This document shows, piece by piece, positions 32,975 through 44,760 of a stretch of 64,000 nt of DNA; positions within the stretch are counted from its first letter, which is position 1, and every line of letters starts with the position of its first letter. The stretch spans positions 189,712,816 to 189,776,815 of the forward strand of contig CP136066.1 of assembly GCA_032622095.1 (NCBI GenBank), read 5' to 3'. The notes beneath the pieces are model-generated. The model searched no databases, was not told the DNA's origin, and worked only from the letters and a program-made list of their open reading frames with translations. The translations under genes were made by a program, and so were the position numbers. The stretch comes from Siphonodentalium dalli. Taxonomy: Eukaryota > Mollusca > Scaphopoda > Gadilida > Siphonodentaliidae.

Positions 32975-35900
32975 ATGGTGATGCTTTCGTTACTGTTACC
33001 AATAGGCAACTCAGTATTTCCACCTCTACATACAACCATACGGTCTCCCCTGCCACATTCAACAACGAATCAACCTGGATCACAAAACAAATATTCAGGT
33101 TCTACGATGAGGTCGATGAAAATCGAGTCTACGTCCCCAACGGACTCACAAAAGTATAGAACCACCGACGCGACAGCGCCCTCTGGTGTCACCAAAGGCG
33201 AGCGGTGGTCTGCTCGAAGATTGACATCTGTTCGAAGTAGGGGGCGTGGTTCTTCAATAATCCCAATGGTATCTGTAAAAGCAAATGTTTCGCCGGAGAG
33301 GAGTTTCGACCAATGGACGAAACCCACCATTGAACAAACAGATAGGATCGAGAATAGCGATTGGACCACCCGACAATTCGCAAGTGTCGGGCGCGATGAT
33401 TGGACAGTTGCACGAGCAGCGAGTGTCGGGCGTGATGATTGGACCGTTGAGCGAGCAGCAAGTGTTGGGCGTGATGATTGGACGGGTACAAGGGGAGGAC
33501 TTGTCGGAGATGACGATAAGACTACACCACAAACAGAGAGTGTCAGGCGCGGTGTTATGATCTCTCCATTTGGAGAACGCGATTTCGAGGGGGGTATTCT
33601 AACAGATAATAGTGTCCAGAACCCCATTGTCCCCATCCAGCACCCAGATATATCTGAAATCAATCGGAATCTTAATATTGGAGAGATAAATCAAAGCTCA
33701 CATTGCAATTCTTCTAGAATTCAGACGCATGCTTTGTCGAATATTAATCCAATACAAACCTCCAACAGGACATCGACCACAAAAATATATACAGAAGGAC
33801 CATGCAAGGTTGGTTGCAGCTGTGGACAATATATCTCAGAAGAATCTTGTGGATGCGATGCAGATTGTCTCATTCATGGTGATTGTTGCCTCGATTATTT
33901 CCCGACTTGCTTAGGAGTAGGCACTCTAGACAACATTACTTACCTCATTACTCGTGGGTTCATGAACATCGATGGTGATAATTATGGGATAGATCACTTC
34001 AATTATAAAATGTGGTTCAATAGGCATAGTATTGTCCACACGATTAAATTATATAAACGCTCAAAAAGCGTCGCATTGATCGACAATTGTTATCAAACAA
34101 CGAATGTCAGTTATTGGATAATATTGCTGTGCGAACTACCAAATGTGTCCGATCAGTTCAATGTGCTCGCGTCGTTCGTGGAAGTCCCACATATAACATT
34201 CAAAAACATTTATTGCGGCATGTGCAATGGATTCGATCGCAACCGACTGGTGTTATGGGATAAAACAGCAAGATGTCCAGGCTCAAGTTTCAAGAACAGC
34301 ACAGTATTGATGGATGAATATGATCGGTGCGCAATCAAGTATTCTTATATGGGCATGCACGATATCGTACGTATAACAAAGTCCCGACTATCGAGAACAT
34401 TGTTCGACTATCCATGCAACGGTCATAAATCGAAATCGCACGACAATGAAATATTATGTAATTTGTTCAATGCTGCTATGACGTTGTCTTGTAAGATGTC
34501 AGGACATGTTATTAAAAATCCTTACTGTGCTGATTGTTTGGAAGGATGTCAATCCGATGTCTACAAGGAGCCAGAAGTTGTCGGGTGTGGGCATTGTATC
34601 CTACCAGGTATAGACATCCTATTTAACTTTGATATGGCCGACGTTACTGGCGCCAGTGCTGACAATGAGAAAAATGCCATGTGCACCGATAATCAGGTTC
34701 TGTTCTCTGACACGAACAAGTGTGTGGAATTGCAGTGTTCAGGTTCGGATATAAATAACTGCCAAGACGATGGATTCACAAATAAAACAGGTCAAATTTA
34801 TAGTATCCCAAACAACCGATACTATCTGAAATATTTCACGAGTCGCCCAGCCGAAGTACTACTGAGCAGACATTCAACAGATTGGCGTGTCGGACATTTC
34901 TTCTCGTATATAAGCAATCAGTTTGAAAAACTCGATAAGCTTTCTGATACAAACCGACCCCGATTGGATTATTATGAAAAGGCGGACTGCGGAAATAAAG
35001 ATTGGGGTGCGGTTCGTTTAATTAACTACAATAAGACGTTTACAGTGGCCACCGAGAAACCTGGTATTCGTATCAACGTCGGATCATTCAAACCCATAAT
35101 AAGGTTCCCAGATTTTGTACACAAAAAGTGCGATGACTCGCATAACTTGGCTTTCAATAAATCGTTCTCATACTTACGAGAACTATACTTAATGAAGATT
35201 TCAATCCGGTCGGAGAGACTAGATCAAGTGAGGAATCTACTGACGAAACGCTTTCCTATTGATATCATACCTGGCGACCTTACAATTGTTCTAAGCAATA
35301 CGGACGAGAGACCACTTCAGTGCGCATCAGGGGAGATTACTCTACTTTGCAACGCGGAGTTAGTTCAACAAAATCAGAGCATGCATCTATATATTGACGG
35401 TTCTACTTTCGCTTCGCTCGATCACATCCCATTTGAAGAAGTTTTATTCTCCACACATCAAGTTCCCTGTAAAACACTGGCTTTGGTGTGTTTGCATTAT
35501 CCTGTTGATCTGGGCTGTGACATGGTTACATTAAAGGGAGATATTAGTGTGCAGAACGACACAACTGTCATTCTAAATGGTACCGAACTGGACTTGTCTG
35601 GGTCTGTTTTCACTGTGGTTGACGATATTCTGTATATCTGTGAATCAGACCTAACTGTGGACAAAACTGTAAGCATCTTTGGCAAGATTGGTTCTCTTTC
35701 TCAGTCAGTGAGGGCCGTTATCTCGAACGTTCTTCTTGGCTTCTCCGTATTCTCGTTGTTGATCACAATAATTGTGTACTTGTCCTGCAAAGCTCTTCTG
35801 AATCTTCCTGGCAAGTGTCTCGTTGCATTTTCTTCTTGCTTGATGCTTGCTCAAATTCTACTCTGTCTCACAACAACTCAACACAGAGAGATATGTTTTG

Positions 35901-36553
35901 CCATAGCCGTTGCTCTTCATTGGTGTTTGTTGGCCTCTTTTTCATGGGTTGCCGTCATCTCCTTTGACTTCAAAAGAACATTCGTCGACAGTAAACCCAC
36001 GGGAAACCCATCTAAAACATTTATGCGTTATTTAGTTACTGCATTCAGTTTACCAACGCTTATCACCGTAAGTTGCGTTTTGATCGACACATTTCGACCT
36101 TATGGCTTCTATATCGGATACGGTTATGGTGGGTTGTGCTGGATATCCGTTCCCATGGCGACCGTGTACGCGTTTGCCCTCCCTGTCCTCTTAATGTTGC
36201 TGTATGATGTGGTCTGCTTTATTTGGATTGTTGTGGCGATTGAACATCAAACGCACCAAACCGCTGCAACTCTTGACAGGAAACGGGACAAGAGTAGAGT
36301 GTTCGCATACGTCAGAATAGCATCCGTCATGGGACTGACTTGGGTCTTCGGCTTTCTGGCAGCATTCACGGACAACGAAGCGCTGCGTTATATTTATGTC
36401 ATCGCTAACAGCTCGCAAGGAATTTTTGTTTGCTTTTCTTTCATAATGCAGAGAAGAGTGTACAAACAAATCGTGAAGAAATTCCGCTGTCGAAATCACA
36501 CTGACATGCCAAGAACAGAATCTAGGGACATCTATTCTGTATCGAAGAACTAA
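32975..36553 (+). CDS. somatomedin-B domain, secretin/adhesion-like seven-transmembrane receptor
   Basis: A 1192-residue putative cell-surface G-protein-coupled receptor. Met1 starts a short hydrophobic leader (MVMLSLLLPIGNSVF). A Ser/Thr-rich region follows, containing four to five 13-residue repeats around SVGRDDWTV (about 131-185). A somatomedin-B domain sits at about 276-313 (C-x3-C-x-C...C-x-C-x3-C-x5-CC-x6-C). A long cysteine-containing ectodomain with many N-glycosylation sequons reaches to about 905. Seven membrane segments lie at about 916-938, 950-970, 977-1000, 1019-1040, 1058-1083, 1113-1133 and 1138-1160. MGLTWVFGF in TM6 and NSSQGIF in TM7 are hallmarks of the secretin/adhesion/methuselah-like class. 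No clear GPS cleavage motif precedes TM1. The ligand is unknown. The 3.6-kb frame has no introns, so it is either a single-exon gene or one very large coding exon. A stop directly follows SVSKN. Confidence 0.93.
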   Translation: MVMLSLLLPIGNSVFPPLHTTIRSPLPHSTTNQPGSQNKYSGSTMRSMKIESTSPTDSQKYRTTDATAPSGVTKGERWSARRLTSVRSRGRGSSIIPMVSVKANVSPERSFDQWTKPTIEQTDRIENSDWTTRQFASVGRDDWTVARAASVGRDDWTVERAASVGRDDWTGTRGGLVGDDDKTTPQTESVRRGVMISPFGERDFEGGILTDNSVQNPIVPIQHPDISEINRNLNIGEINQSSHCNSSRIQTHALSNINPIQTSNRTSTTKIYTEGPCKVGCSCGQYISEESCGCDADCLIHGDCCLDYFPTCLGVGTLDNITYLITRGFMNIDGDNYGIDHFNYKMWFNRHSIVHTIKLYKRSKSVALIDNCYQTTNVSYWIILLCELPNVSDQFNVLASFVEVPHITFKNIYCGMCNGFDRNRLVLWDKTARCPGSSFKNSTVLMDEYDRCAIKYSYMGMHDIVRITKSRLSRTLFDYPCNGHKSKSHDNEILCNLFNAAMTLSCKMSGHVIKNPYCADCLEGCQSDVYKEPEVVGCGHCILPGIDILFNFDMADVTGASADNEKNAMCTDNQVLFSDTNKCVELQCSGSDINNCQDDGFTNKTGQIYSIPNNRYYLKYFTSRPAEVLLSRHSTDWRVGHFFSYISNQFEKLDKLSDTNRPRLDYYEKADCGNKDWGAVRLINYNKTFTVATEKPGIRINVGSFKPIIRFPDFVHKKCDDSHNLAFNKSFSYLRELYLMKISIRSERLDQVRNLLTKRFPIDIIPGDLTIVLSNTDERPLQCASGEITLLCNAELVQQNQSMHLYIDGSTFASLDHIPFEEVLFSTHQVPCKTLALVCLHYPVDLGCDMVTLKGDISVQNDTTVILNGTELDLSGSVFTVVDDILYICESDLTVDKTVSIFGKIGSLSQSVRAVISNVLLGFSVFSLLITIIVYLSCKALLNLPGKCLVAFSSCLMLAQILLCLTTTQHREICFAIAVALHWCLLASFSWVAVISFDFKRTFVDSKPTGNPSKTFMRYLVTAFSLPTLITVSCVLIDTFRPYGFYIGYGYGGLCWISVPMATVYAFALPVLLMLLYDVVCFIWIVVAIEHQTHQTAATLDRKRDKSRVFAYVRIASVMGLTWVFGFLAAFTDNEALRYIYVIANSSQGIFVCFSFIMQRRVYKQIVKKFRCRNHTDMPRTESRDIYSVSKN

Positions 36554-36701
36554 ATGTTATCTGTCATTAGAGTGGTTTCGCAAAACTCCCGGTTATTGTC
36601 ACGACTATGTTTCAGATGCTGAACCATACGTTTAGGGTACTATATGATGTCGTAACCGTCACAACGGTACCAATTCCTTCAGTCTGTGTTAAAAACTTCA
36701 T

Positions 36702-37148
36702 TTATAGGTCCACTTAATTTTCGAACCACCAGATCACATTATATACAACATATTTCATGTTATATACCACTTGAAAGAGGAAGCTCCAAAACATTGTATT
36801 ATCAACTGATCCGGTCGAATAAACTGGGAACATATTGTTTTTGTCGAGGTACTGAGATGTGTTTTGTGATTATATTTTTATCCAGATTGTACTATAAAGT
36901 CTATTATACCCAATGTAAGAGGAATAACTATATCTCTTAGTTTGAATTCTGATGCATTCTGGGTTGAAAGGGGGGCATTCTTGGAATGAATCTGAGAATC
37001 TCTATCACTTGGTGGACACTCCATGGTCACAGCTGTTCCGTATTCTGGTGGAATTATATATATTTGGTTCCTCTTCCAAATGGTATATAATATGGGATAT
37101 GTTGTGTATAATATAATCTGGTCATTCGAAAATTAAGTTGGCCTTTAA
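36702..37148. mobile_element. TTAA-type MITE, AGGCCCACTTAATTTTCGA family
   Basis: The left end TAGGTCCACTTAATTTTCGA is mirrored by TTCGAAAATTAAGTTGGCC and TTAA at 37145-37148. The left TTAA is degraded. The interior shares AAGCTCCAAAACATTGTATT with the copies at 56.4 and 61.0 kb. It begins about 150 bp after the receptor stop codon and could lie in its 3' untranslated region. An AATAAA lies at 36819. Confidence 0.75.
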
Positions 37149-37263
37149 TGATACAGTCACTCGGTCAATTGGTTTTGTTGTATCGTGCAGCCACCACTTA
37201 TAAAGCCTCGGACAACTATACTCAATTGAGCTATTGAATAGAAGAGTATTGCACACTCCGTGC

Positions 37264-37713
37264 TTAACCCTTTACCCAACAGAACGGTCCTGTGCCAATG
37301 CATTATCTTATATGTGCGAGTCGACCATAGGTCGCCTCGCATCTATAAGAGAATGCATTGGCTTAACAAATATTAAAAATGATAAAATTGTCAAAGAATG
37401 TAGAAAAATATTATAAAAATTGTTAAAAAATGTAAGAAATTTTTTTAAAATTGTTAAAGAATGTAAGAAAAAATGGTAAAAAGTGTTTTAGGCCAATTCA
37501 TTCTCTTATATATGCGACGCGACCTACGGTCAACTCGCATATATAAGAGAATACGTTGGCACAGGGCATAACTGTAACCATCACAATGTGGTCAATGAAC
37601 CGGTTCCAATGATATCCATATTTGTATGGTGTTATTGAGACAGACCCAAGATATTTTAGGCTGTGGAAGCTTTATTTGGGCGTTTTTGGCCGTTTTGTTG
37701 GGTAAAGGGTTAA
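37264..37713 (-). mobile_element. TTAA-type hairpin MITE, CCCTTTACCC family
   Basis: Perfect outer ends TTAACCCTTTACCCAACA and TGTTGGGTAAAGGGTTAA. It holds two mirrored hairpin modules (37290-37365 and 37490-37567) around an AT-rich centre. Subterminal sequence (GGTTCCAATGATATCCATAT) matches the copies at 45.7 and 52.1 kb in opposite orientation. The CCCTTT end plus TTAA duplication is the signature of piggyBac-type elements (family knowledge). No transposase is present. Confidence 0.85.
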
Positions 37714-37772
37714 TCTGGTGCATCGTGCAGAGCGAAAATTTCACAGCACACGATTAACCATACGTTATCGTC

Positions 37773-38015
37773 TTAAACCTTCCATGACTGGAGCTGCCTG
37801 AAATTTTGCGTAAACTCCGTGCCAATGCATTCTCTTATATATGTGAGTCTCCCATAGAGAGCCTCACATATATAAGAGAACACATTTGCCTAACATTATT
37901 TACCATAACCTTGTAAGCCAGTGCATGCCCATTTATGCGAGACTCCCCATGGGAGACTCACATATTTAAGAGAATGCACTGACACATATGTTGCACCACC
38001 GCATGACCCGTCATG
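37773..38015. mobile_element. hairpin MITE, TTAA/CCTTTCATGAC type (degraded)
   Basis: The left end TTAAACCTTCCATGACTGGA and the GAAATTTTGCG subterminal match the element at 15297. It contains two hairpins (37819-37890 and 37915-37985) in which the loop has changed to GTCTCCCATAGAGAGCC. The right end (CCCGTCATGAA) is degenerate. Confidence 0.65.
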
Positions 38016-39224
38016 AACCTCATAAAAATGTTAAATAATCCTGTTCGTCGTCGTCGTCAGTTTTGAGAAAAGAATTTTCGGGCCTACACTAAGTTAATTA
38101 TGTCGAATAGCAAAACGTAGGCGTAACTCTATCCGATAGTTTGCGAAGTCTCTCTGATGATTCATTCATTCGGGATTCATCAATAAAAATTGGTATACGC
38201 TAATCTGTATAGACTAGTATGTACACCACTGTTTGATAATTACCATTGATAAATGTGATACAAACATGCATATGAATATTAAGGAATTGTAAAAATAAGG
38301 TAATAACCTTTTATGTCATGTTCTATAACTGTGAGCACCACATAGTGTTAATTTTAGATGTAATAGATTTATGCTTATGTGAACACTTCAATTGACAATT
38401 TATTCCACGCTCCGAGTGTACAATGTTTCGCTGTTTCGTTGTTATACATGCAGTGGGCGCATGGGCGTTTTATTTATAGAATGGGCATTTTTGTGACCGA
38501 TTAAAAGTCGAACTGCTACCCGGAGGCCGAGTCCGGTAAAAGGTGTAGTTGGGCATTTCAATTTTTATTCGGATGCCAAGAAGTGCAAGACGATTAATTC
38601 TATGAGTTGGTCATTCGTGAAACCAATATATTTTATATTCTATAATTACAATCATGGTTATATAATATATGATCTTGAGCGCGTTACCATTTCTGACTAT
38701 GGTTTTCTTGTTAACTTATCTTGTGTGGCTACGACTAATATAAGCGCACATGCGTGGAGACACATTTTACTTCCGCTTTGCTATCGCTTAGTTCACTCCA
38801 GAATATAGGGCCCTGCGAATATGCAAGATTCGATTAGATGTCGATATCTCCGGTGTGATTCGGTATACACACCGACTTGAACCTACGATTGAAATATTCA
38901 CGAGTATCCAATTTATCACAATGTTGCGATTCGCGACACACATTCGTGTTAAATTACAGAGGTTGGTTCACTTAAGCTGCTTTCACATAAATGCGTTTAA
39001 CTATCCGTAAACTGTCCGTTTGACTCAAGCGTTTGACACTCATGCAATACATTTAGCTCCATTTGCTTGTTTAAAATGGATTCATCGAAAGATGTAACCT
39101 TGTTTGTAGAGTCAATATCCCAAGCTCTTGTGGACCGAGAAGACTTTATCTACATAATAGTAGAAACATCTAGTCGTATAATTATGACAAAAGACACTTT
39201 CGGAATCGACTGTAACATGGTAGA
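38016..39224. other. unassigned stretch
   Basis: Short (CGT)n at 38046. No gene recognised; frames at 38602 and 39067 are under 75 codons without domains. Confidence 0.3.
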
Positions 39225-39435
39225 ATACCTAGTACAGTTCCATGGTACCATGATAGTACTACCGTTTGTAGTACCATGGTAGTACCATACTATCATGGTA
39301 GTACAATGGTAGAACCAACTGTTACCCTAGTAAAGTTCCATAGTACCACTTTACCGTGGTAGTACCATGTTAGTTCGACACTACCATGGTAGTACTATGG
39401 GAGTACCATGAATGATAGTACCACGGTAGTTGTGC
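39225..39435. repeat. CATGGTAGTAC-based interspersed palindromic repeat
   Basis: About a dozen copies of CCATGGTAGTACCATG-like words with variable spacing. GGTACCATG and CATGGTACC orientations alternate, so the block can fold into many alternative hairpins. Confidence 0.8.
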
Positions 39436-42400
39436 TTTTTATATGGGAGTCTTGATCTCGTCCCATAAATTTGTGCATTTCTGGGCACCATTAATGTTAC
39501 GCAGTTATGTGAATGGTCCAGTGTTGGCTCTATTGTTTGAGCCAATGTATCTTATGTCCGGCTGACGCATCCGTAAACGCATGAGTTAAAAGCATTTATG
39601 TGAAAGCAGGTTTATTATAGATATGTATTGTTGAAACGCGCACAAGAGTCGAACTGCCACATATGCATATTATTTTATGGCCAATCGATTAATTGCTGGT
39701 TAATTACGTTAATGTGATGACAGTGATGGGTATATATATGTATACGCGTGTATGCATATTTTCTATTTACATGTAAATATATCGCTATATTGTTAGTGTT
39801 ACATGAATGATCACGTCACAAATATGTCGATTATGGTAATCATATAAATTGCATGATTAATTGCAAACATGCAATAGAATATATAGAATATAGTTTAATT
39901 GTCAATCAAAAAGCACTGATTAGCAGAATAATTACAGTATAATAAAAAATGTGGTTGATTTTGTTATTATTTATGTGAAATGAACACTAAATATGTTGTA
40001 TCATTACTAAACCTAATTGATATGTATATAATTATACAACCGGCAATTTGCACATGATATACTAATTTCTTTTCAAAATGCACTGAGATTTCCCCGGCGT
40101 CATAATTATAGGAAAACAATTCATGATAAACGTTGTTAGTATATGATCATAAGTTTCTTTCCCCAAATCCTATGTTAAAACGTAACGAAAAGATCGAGAT
40201 ATCAAACGATGTTCACCTCATTAATGAAACAACAGGTTGATAACAGTTCCGAGTGACGTCAGATACTTCAAGGTTTTCCCAGCCACGTTCTTGTCCAATC
40301 AAAGCGCGTTTCATATAATAAAACAGTTATCTAGTTGTATAATGGCGTATACGCTATGCATTGGTGGCAAAAGAGTCGGTTCAATTCGATATTCTCCTGC
40401 TTCGATATCGGATTTCAAATATGTGGAAGAGTGCCCATTCGCAGGGCCCTGCCACAAGAAGGTGCACCAAGCATGACATGTTTACTTCGACCGATGACAT
40501 GTTAGTAACGTTTGAGATCTATAAGGATAGTGCCTAGTGCCGGTATTATAATAAAACTACGAATTATTCATCGAAGTTCGTACTGTCAACGATTCGGAAT
40601 CATATGTACATGTGCATATACGTTGTATACATTATATATATGTCTATTGGACACATACAGTAAGCTCAATGTCCTTTATGTCATACATGTACCTTGGATA
40701 AGAGAATAAAGTATTAGTGGTTTTGTCAGAGACCATAAATGTTTTTAAAATATAAAACAAAATATTGTCATGTTACTACTGTCGGCTCTATATGTATCTT
40801 GGCGCTAACTATTTATGCAAAGCAACTCTGGTATCACTTATGGGAAGTTCCACTATTCCCTACTGAGTAATCAATCAAGTCGATACACCGACCTTGATAA
40901 ATTTTATAAGCGTTGTGATTTCGATGACGCTATATAATATGTCATAACAATATCTGCGTAACAACGGGGTTACTCTTTTTGTGACAATATGTATCACTAT
41001 GTTTTTCATTACTTGCACCAGTCTATGCTGGACGCAAGTAATGTTTTCGGTCCGGATCTCTGTTTATTTGTCTGTTTATTTGTCCTTCCGCGAATATGTT
41101 ACGTCACACCGGAAGTACATACTGTAAAGAATGCACATGCGCTGATATGAAATGGTTGCATCAATTGTAATTTAAATCCACATATATACTTAATTTGCAT
41201 TGTTATCTGGTTTTATTTTGGTAATAAATCGTTCATAAATGAAAAATATTGAATGATTTCTTTCTGGAAACCGATAAAGACGCCATGACGCCACGACGCA
41301 CTTCAGGACGTCACAAGCTACATGGGCGCACACAACACCAGACATGATTGTGTCGATGTCCAGACAGCTGAGACTCGTATTACACGGGCAGGCTAAACCA
41401 TTCTATCTGCCAACAACTTCGTGTTTTATTATTATAAATATATATATATACTGCATGAAAAATAAAAGTGGGCAATAGTACTGCCCATTAGAAGCTTATT
41501 TTATGTAACTTGAAACTCCGGAAATGTGTTGAGATCATGTCTAAAAGATGCGTGCGGAATCGTTTTTTTTTCGCAGAGACAGCGAGGTGCGAACATATTT
41601 CTGGAAACTTTCTTTGAAGTTCAAAACATTTTCGAAAGATCCTGGTGCATATAAATCATGTCCGGCCAAACATGCAGTCGAGCGCGTGGTTCAATTGAGA
41701 AACAATTGCACTGAAAAATGTGAATGTTGAAACATATGGATTATTAACGCAATAGACATTTTGATGATATGTTCCCGAAGACTGTATAGATCAGTCGCTA
41801 AGGGCATGTTCACATTGACACACTGTTAATCAAAGACTAGCCGATGGTCGCGTGTCTTTTATTTATTTGTGTCGGTATTTATAATTTACTTTCATGGTTT
41901 TTGCCGCTGAAGTGCAATAGCATACACACTTTATGTAATTCTAGTCAAACTAGTAATTTAACCCAATTGGTACCGGTATATAATATATATATATATTAGC
42001 ATCATCGGCAACCAATCGTCTTCACACCCTTCATATGAACGATGTCTATATTGTTCTATAAATATGCCAAACAACTCCTACGTATTACTAAGACTAGCAT
42101 TAGTGTAATAGATCAACTTGAGATATTCTGTCCGTATACTCAAATATTTCAGCGATGGATGAACTGAGATTTGATATCTAGATTTTTTGTTATCGATCTC
42201 TCAACGAGGGGCCAGCACCCGTGGTTCAAACTGTTGTTGGTAAGACACCACAAAACATGCCAAATGTGTGATGGGCGCAAGTATAGGCAGCTCCAGCGAG
42301 TGCATTCTAGTTAGTACTGGAATGAAAAGTCGAGAAACTAGTTCCGTGCTAATGATGATAATGTTGATGATGATGATGAAGTCCGACATAATTTTGCCCC

Positions 42401-43106
42401 AATGAATATGGTATGCAATTGCAACAGTGAGCTTCCTATACGGGTACGATAAACAATTTCTGACTTCAGAAAAATGGCCCGGGTTCACAATCCATTGCGT
42501 ATAGCCTCTGCATATCTCACCATCACCTAGTTCTAACCACGCATCGTGACAATAATTGCTATGAAATACCTGGAATCAAAACCATCGACCTTCGGCACAG
42601 CAAAGGCTATCTCCGACAACCTACAACCGAAATGAAGTAATTGGTTCGGACACCTTGCTCTGTTTGATGATCTGTATTGCAACTTTAGCACGAACTGTCA
42701 TGGAAGAATTCTCCTGGCAACGTTTGACCAAATTTTCATGAAAATAAGCCCGCTGTTGCACAATAGCAATGCAACGTTAAACGACATCTGCATAAATCAT
42801 TTGTGGGGATTCCTCGTGTGAATTATTGTAGTTCATTGGTGAATGCTAAATGCCTCTTAATAGCATTAGTGCAGATCCCTCAAAAGGTGATTAGAGGGTG
42901 AGAATGGTTATCTGCCATGTCGGCCATCGGCGCATTGTGCTCTCTGGCTCATAGCGAAAGTCAGTGCTACAGAAATCCGTAGGAATTTACATTATCTGTA
43001 ATAAATAAACTGGGTCACGGTGAAGGTCGACAGCAATGGCAAGCGTTGCCTACTCATCAGAATGGTAGAGAAACCATCGATCACTTCCGTCATAGCAATA
43101 ACATAC
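39436..43106. other. unassigned 3.7-kb stretch
   Basis: No gene was recognised. Frames at 40237-40476, 40512-40709, 41548-41730 and 42201-42488 are under 100 codons, have no recognisable domain and appear to be chance. Short (AT)n runs lie near 41438 and 41978, and a short GAT run at 42355-42380. Exons of a split gene cannot be excluded by eye. Confidence 0.3.
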
Positions 43107-43612
43107 TTAAATCTGATCGGACATCAACATATAAGTTAGCCGGTGTGGTCCCCAACACTCTATGCATCATCTTGTCGGACATCAACATAGAAGTTAACCG
43201 GTGTGGTCCCCAACACTCTATGCATCATCTGGTCGAACATCAACATAGAAGTTAACCGGTGTGGTCCCAAAACTCTATGCACCATCTGGTCGGTTATCAA
43301 CATAGAATTTAACCGGTGTGGTCCCAACACATTGTGCAACATCTGGTCGGTTATCAACATATAAGTTAGCCGGTGTGGTCCCCAACACTCTATGCAACAT
43401 CTGGTCGGTTATCAACATAGAAGTTAACCGGTGTGGTCCCAACACTCTATGCACCAGCTGGTCGGTTATCAATATAGAAGTTAACCGGTGTGGTCCCAAC
43501 ACTTTGTGCACCATCTGGTCAGTTATCAACATAGAAGTTAACCGGTGTGGTCCCAACACTTTGTGCATCATCTGGTCGGTTATCAACATAGAAGTTAACC
43601 GCCGTTGTGCCA
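43107..43612. repeat. 57-bp minisatellite, about 9 copies
   Basis: Each unit contains ATCAACATAGAAGTTAACCG then GTGTGGTCCCCAACACTCTA and CATCTGGTCGG. Lengths of 56-58 bp come from CCC/CCCC slippage. Because 57 is a multiple of 3, long frames appear on both strands. They are periodic and start and end with the array, so I do not call a gene. Confidence 0.93.
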
Positions 43613-43861
43613 ACACTACATTCAGCATGTTTGATCTCAATCGGTTCGACAGCTGGTATGATTCCAACAGACCCGTTGGTTCTTCGATGACTCATCAGAC
43701 TATATGCCTAGGACTTGCTTTGATATGTTTCAGATATAAATGTGTGTTAAGGTTTGAACGCCAACATCACAATGCTATACCAGACGTATGTGTGAATTAG
43801 TCACTGACACTGAGTGTACATATCAACCACCATGCATGTGCCGATTATATTGAAATCGTTT

Positions 43862-44760
43862 AGTATTCTTGGATCGTATTCACCAAATGGGTTTATTTGT
43901 CTATATATAAACCCAGTTGGTGAATACAAGCCCTGATGTTACACAGACAACTGTGCTTTGAGCCTCGCCTGCATGGTATAAACTAACTGAACTATATATG
44001 AACCCAGTTGGTGAATACGAGCCCCCAGTGTTACACAGCCATCCTCGCGTTGAGCCTCGCCCGATATAAACTAACTGGACTAGATATAAACCCAGTTGGT
44101 GAATACGAGCCCCCAGTGTTACACAGCCATCCTCGCGTTGAGCCTCGCCCGATACAAACTAACTGGACTAGATATAAACCCAGTTGGTGAATACGAGCCC
44201 CCAGTGTTACACAGCCATCCTCGCGTTGAGCCTCGTCCGATATAAACTAACTGGACTAGATATAAACCCAGTTGGTTAATACGAACCCTAGTGTTACACA
44301 GCCATCCTCGCGTTGAGCCTCGCCCGATATAAACTAACTGGACTAGATATAAACCCAGTTGGTGAATACGAGCCATAGTGTTACACAGTCATCCTCCCGT
44401 TGAGCATCGCCCGATATAAACTAACTGGACTAGATATAAACCCAGTTGGTGAATACGAGCCCTAGTGTTACACAGCCATCCTCGCGTTGAGCCTCGCCCG
44501 ATATAAACTAACTGGACTAGATATAAACACAGTTGGTGAATACGAGCCCTAGTGTTACACAGTCATCCTCCCGTTGAGCCTCGCCCGATATAAACTAACT
44601 GGACTAGATATAAACCCAGTTGGTGAATACGAGCCCTATAGTGGTACACATTCATCCTCCCGTTGAGCCTCGCCCGATATAAACTAACTGGACTAGATAT
44701 AAACCCAGTTGGTTAATACGAACCCTTATGTTACGCAAACAACATCGCATTGAGCCTCTG
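43862..44760. repeat. 87-bp minisatellite, about 10 copies
   Basis: The unit includes GATATAAACCCAGTTGGTGA, GTGTTACACAGCCATCCTCG, GTTGAGCCTCGCCCGATATA and AACTAACTGGACTA. Outer copies are more diverged than inner ones, as expected for an array growing from its centre. It begins 250 bp after the 57-bp array, with unrelated sequence between. Confidence 0.93.

Noticed and set aside
32969-33000. Receptor gene beginning with the MAAQVK exon spliced to 32970
   Set aside because: Joining the phase-0 donor to that acceptor puts GGACTATGG out of frame and gives an immediate stop; only an untranslated-exon role would be possible.
33070-33663. 197-codon minus-strand frame opposite the receptor N-terminus
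   Set aside because: Shadow of the 13-residue repeats of the receptor coding strand.
43046-43800. 130-160-codon periodic frames on both strands
   Set aside because: 57-bp array artefact; similar openness on both strands argues against coding selection.
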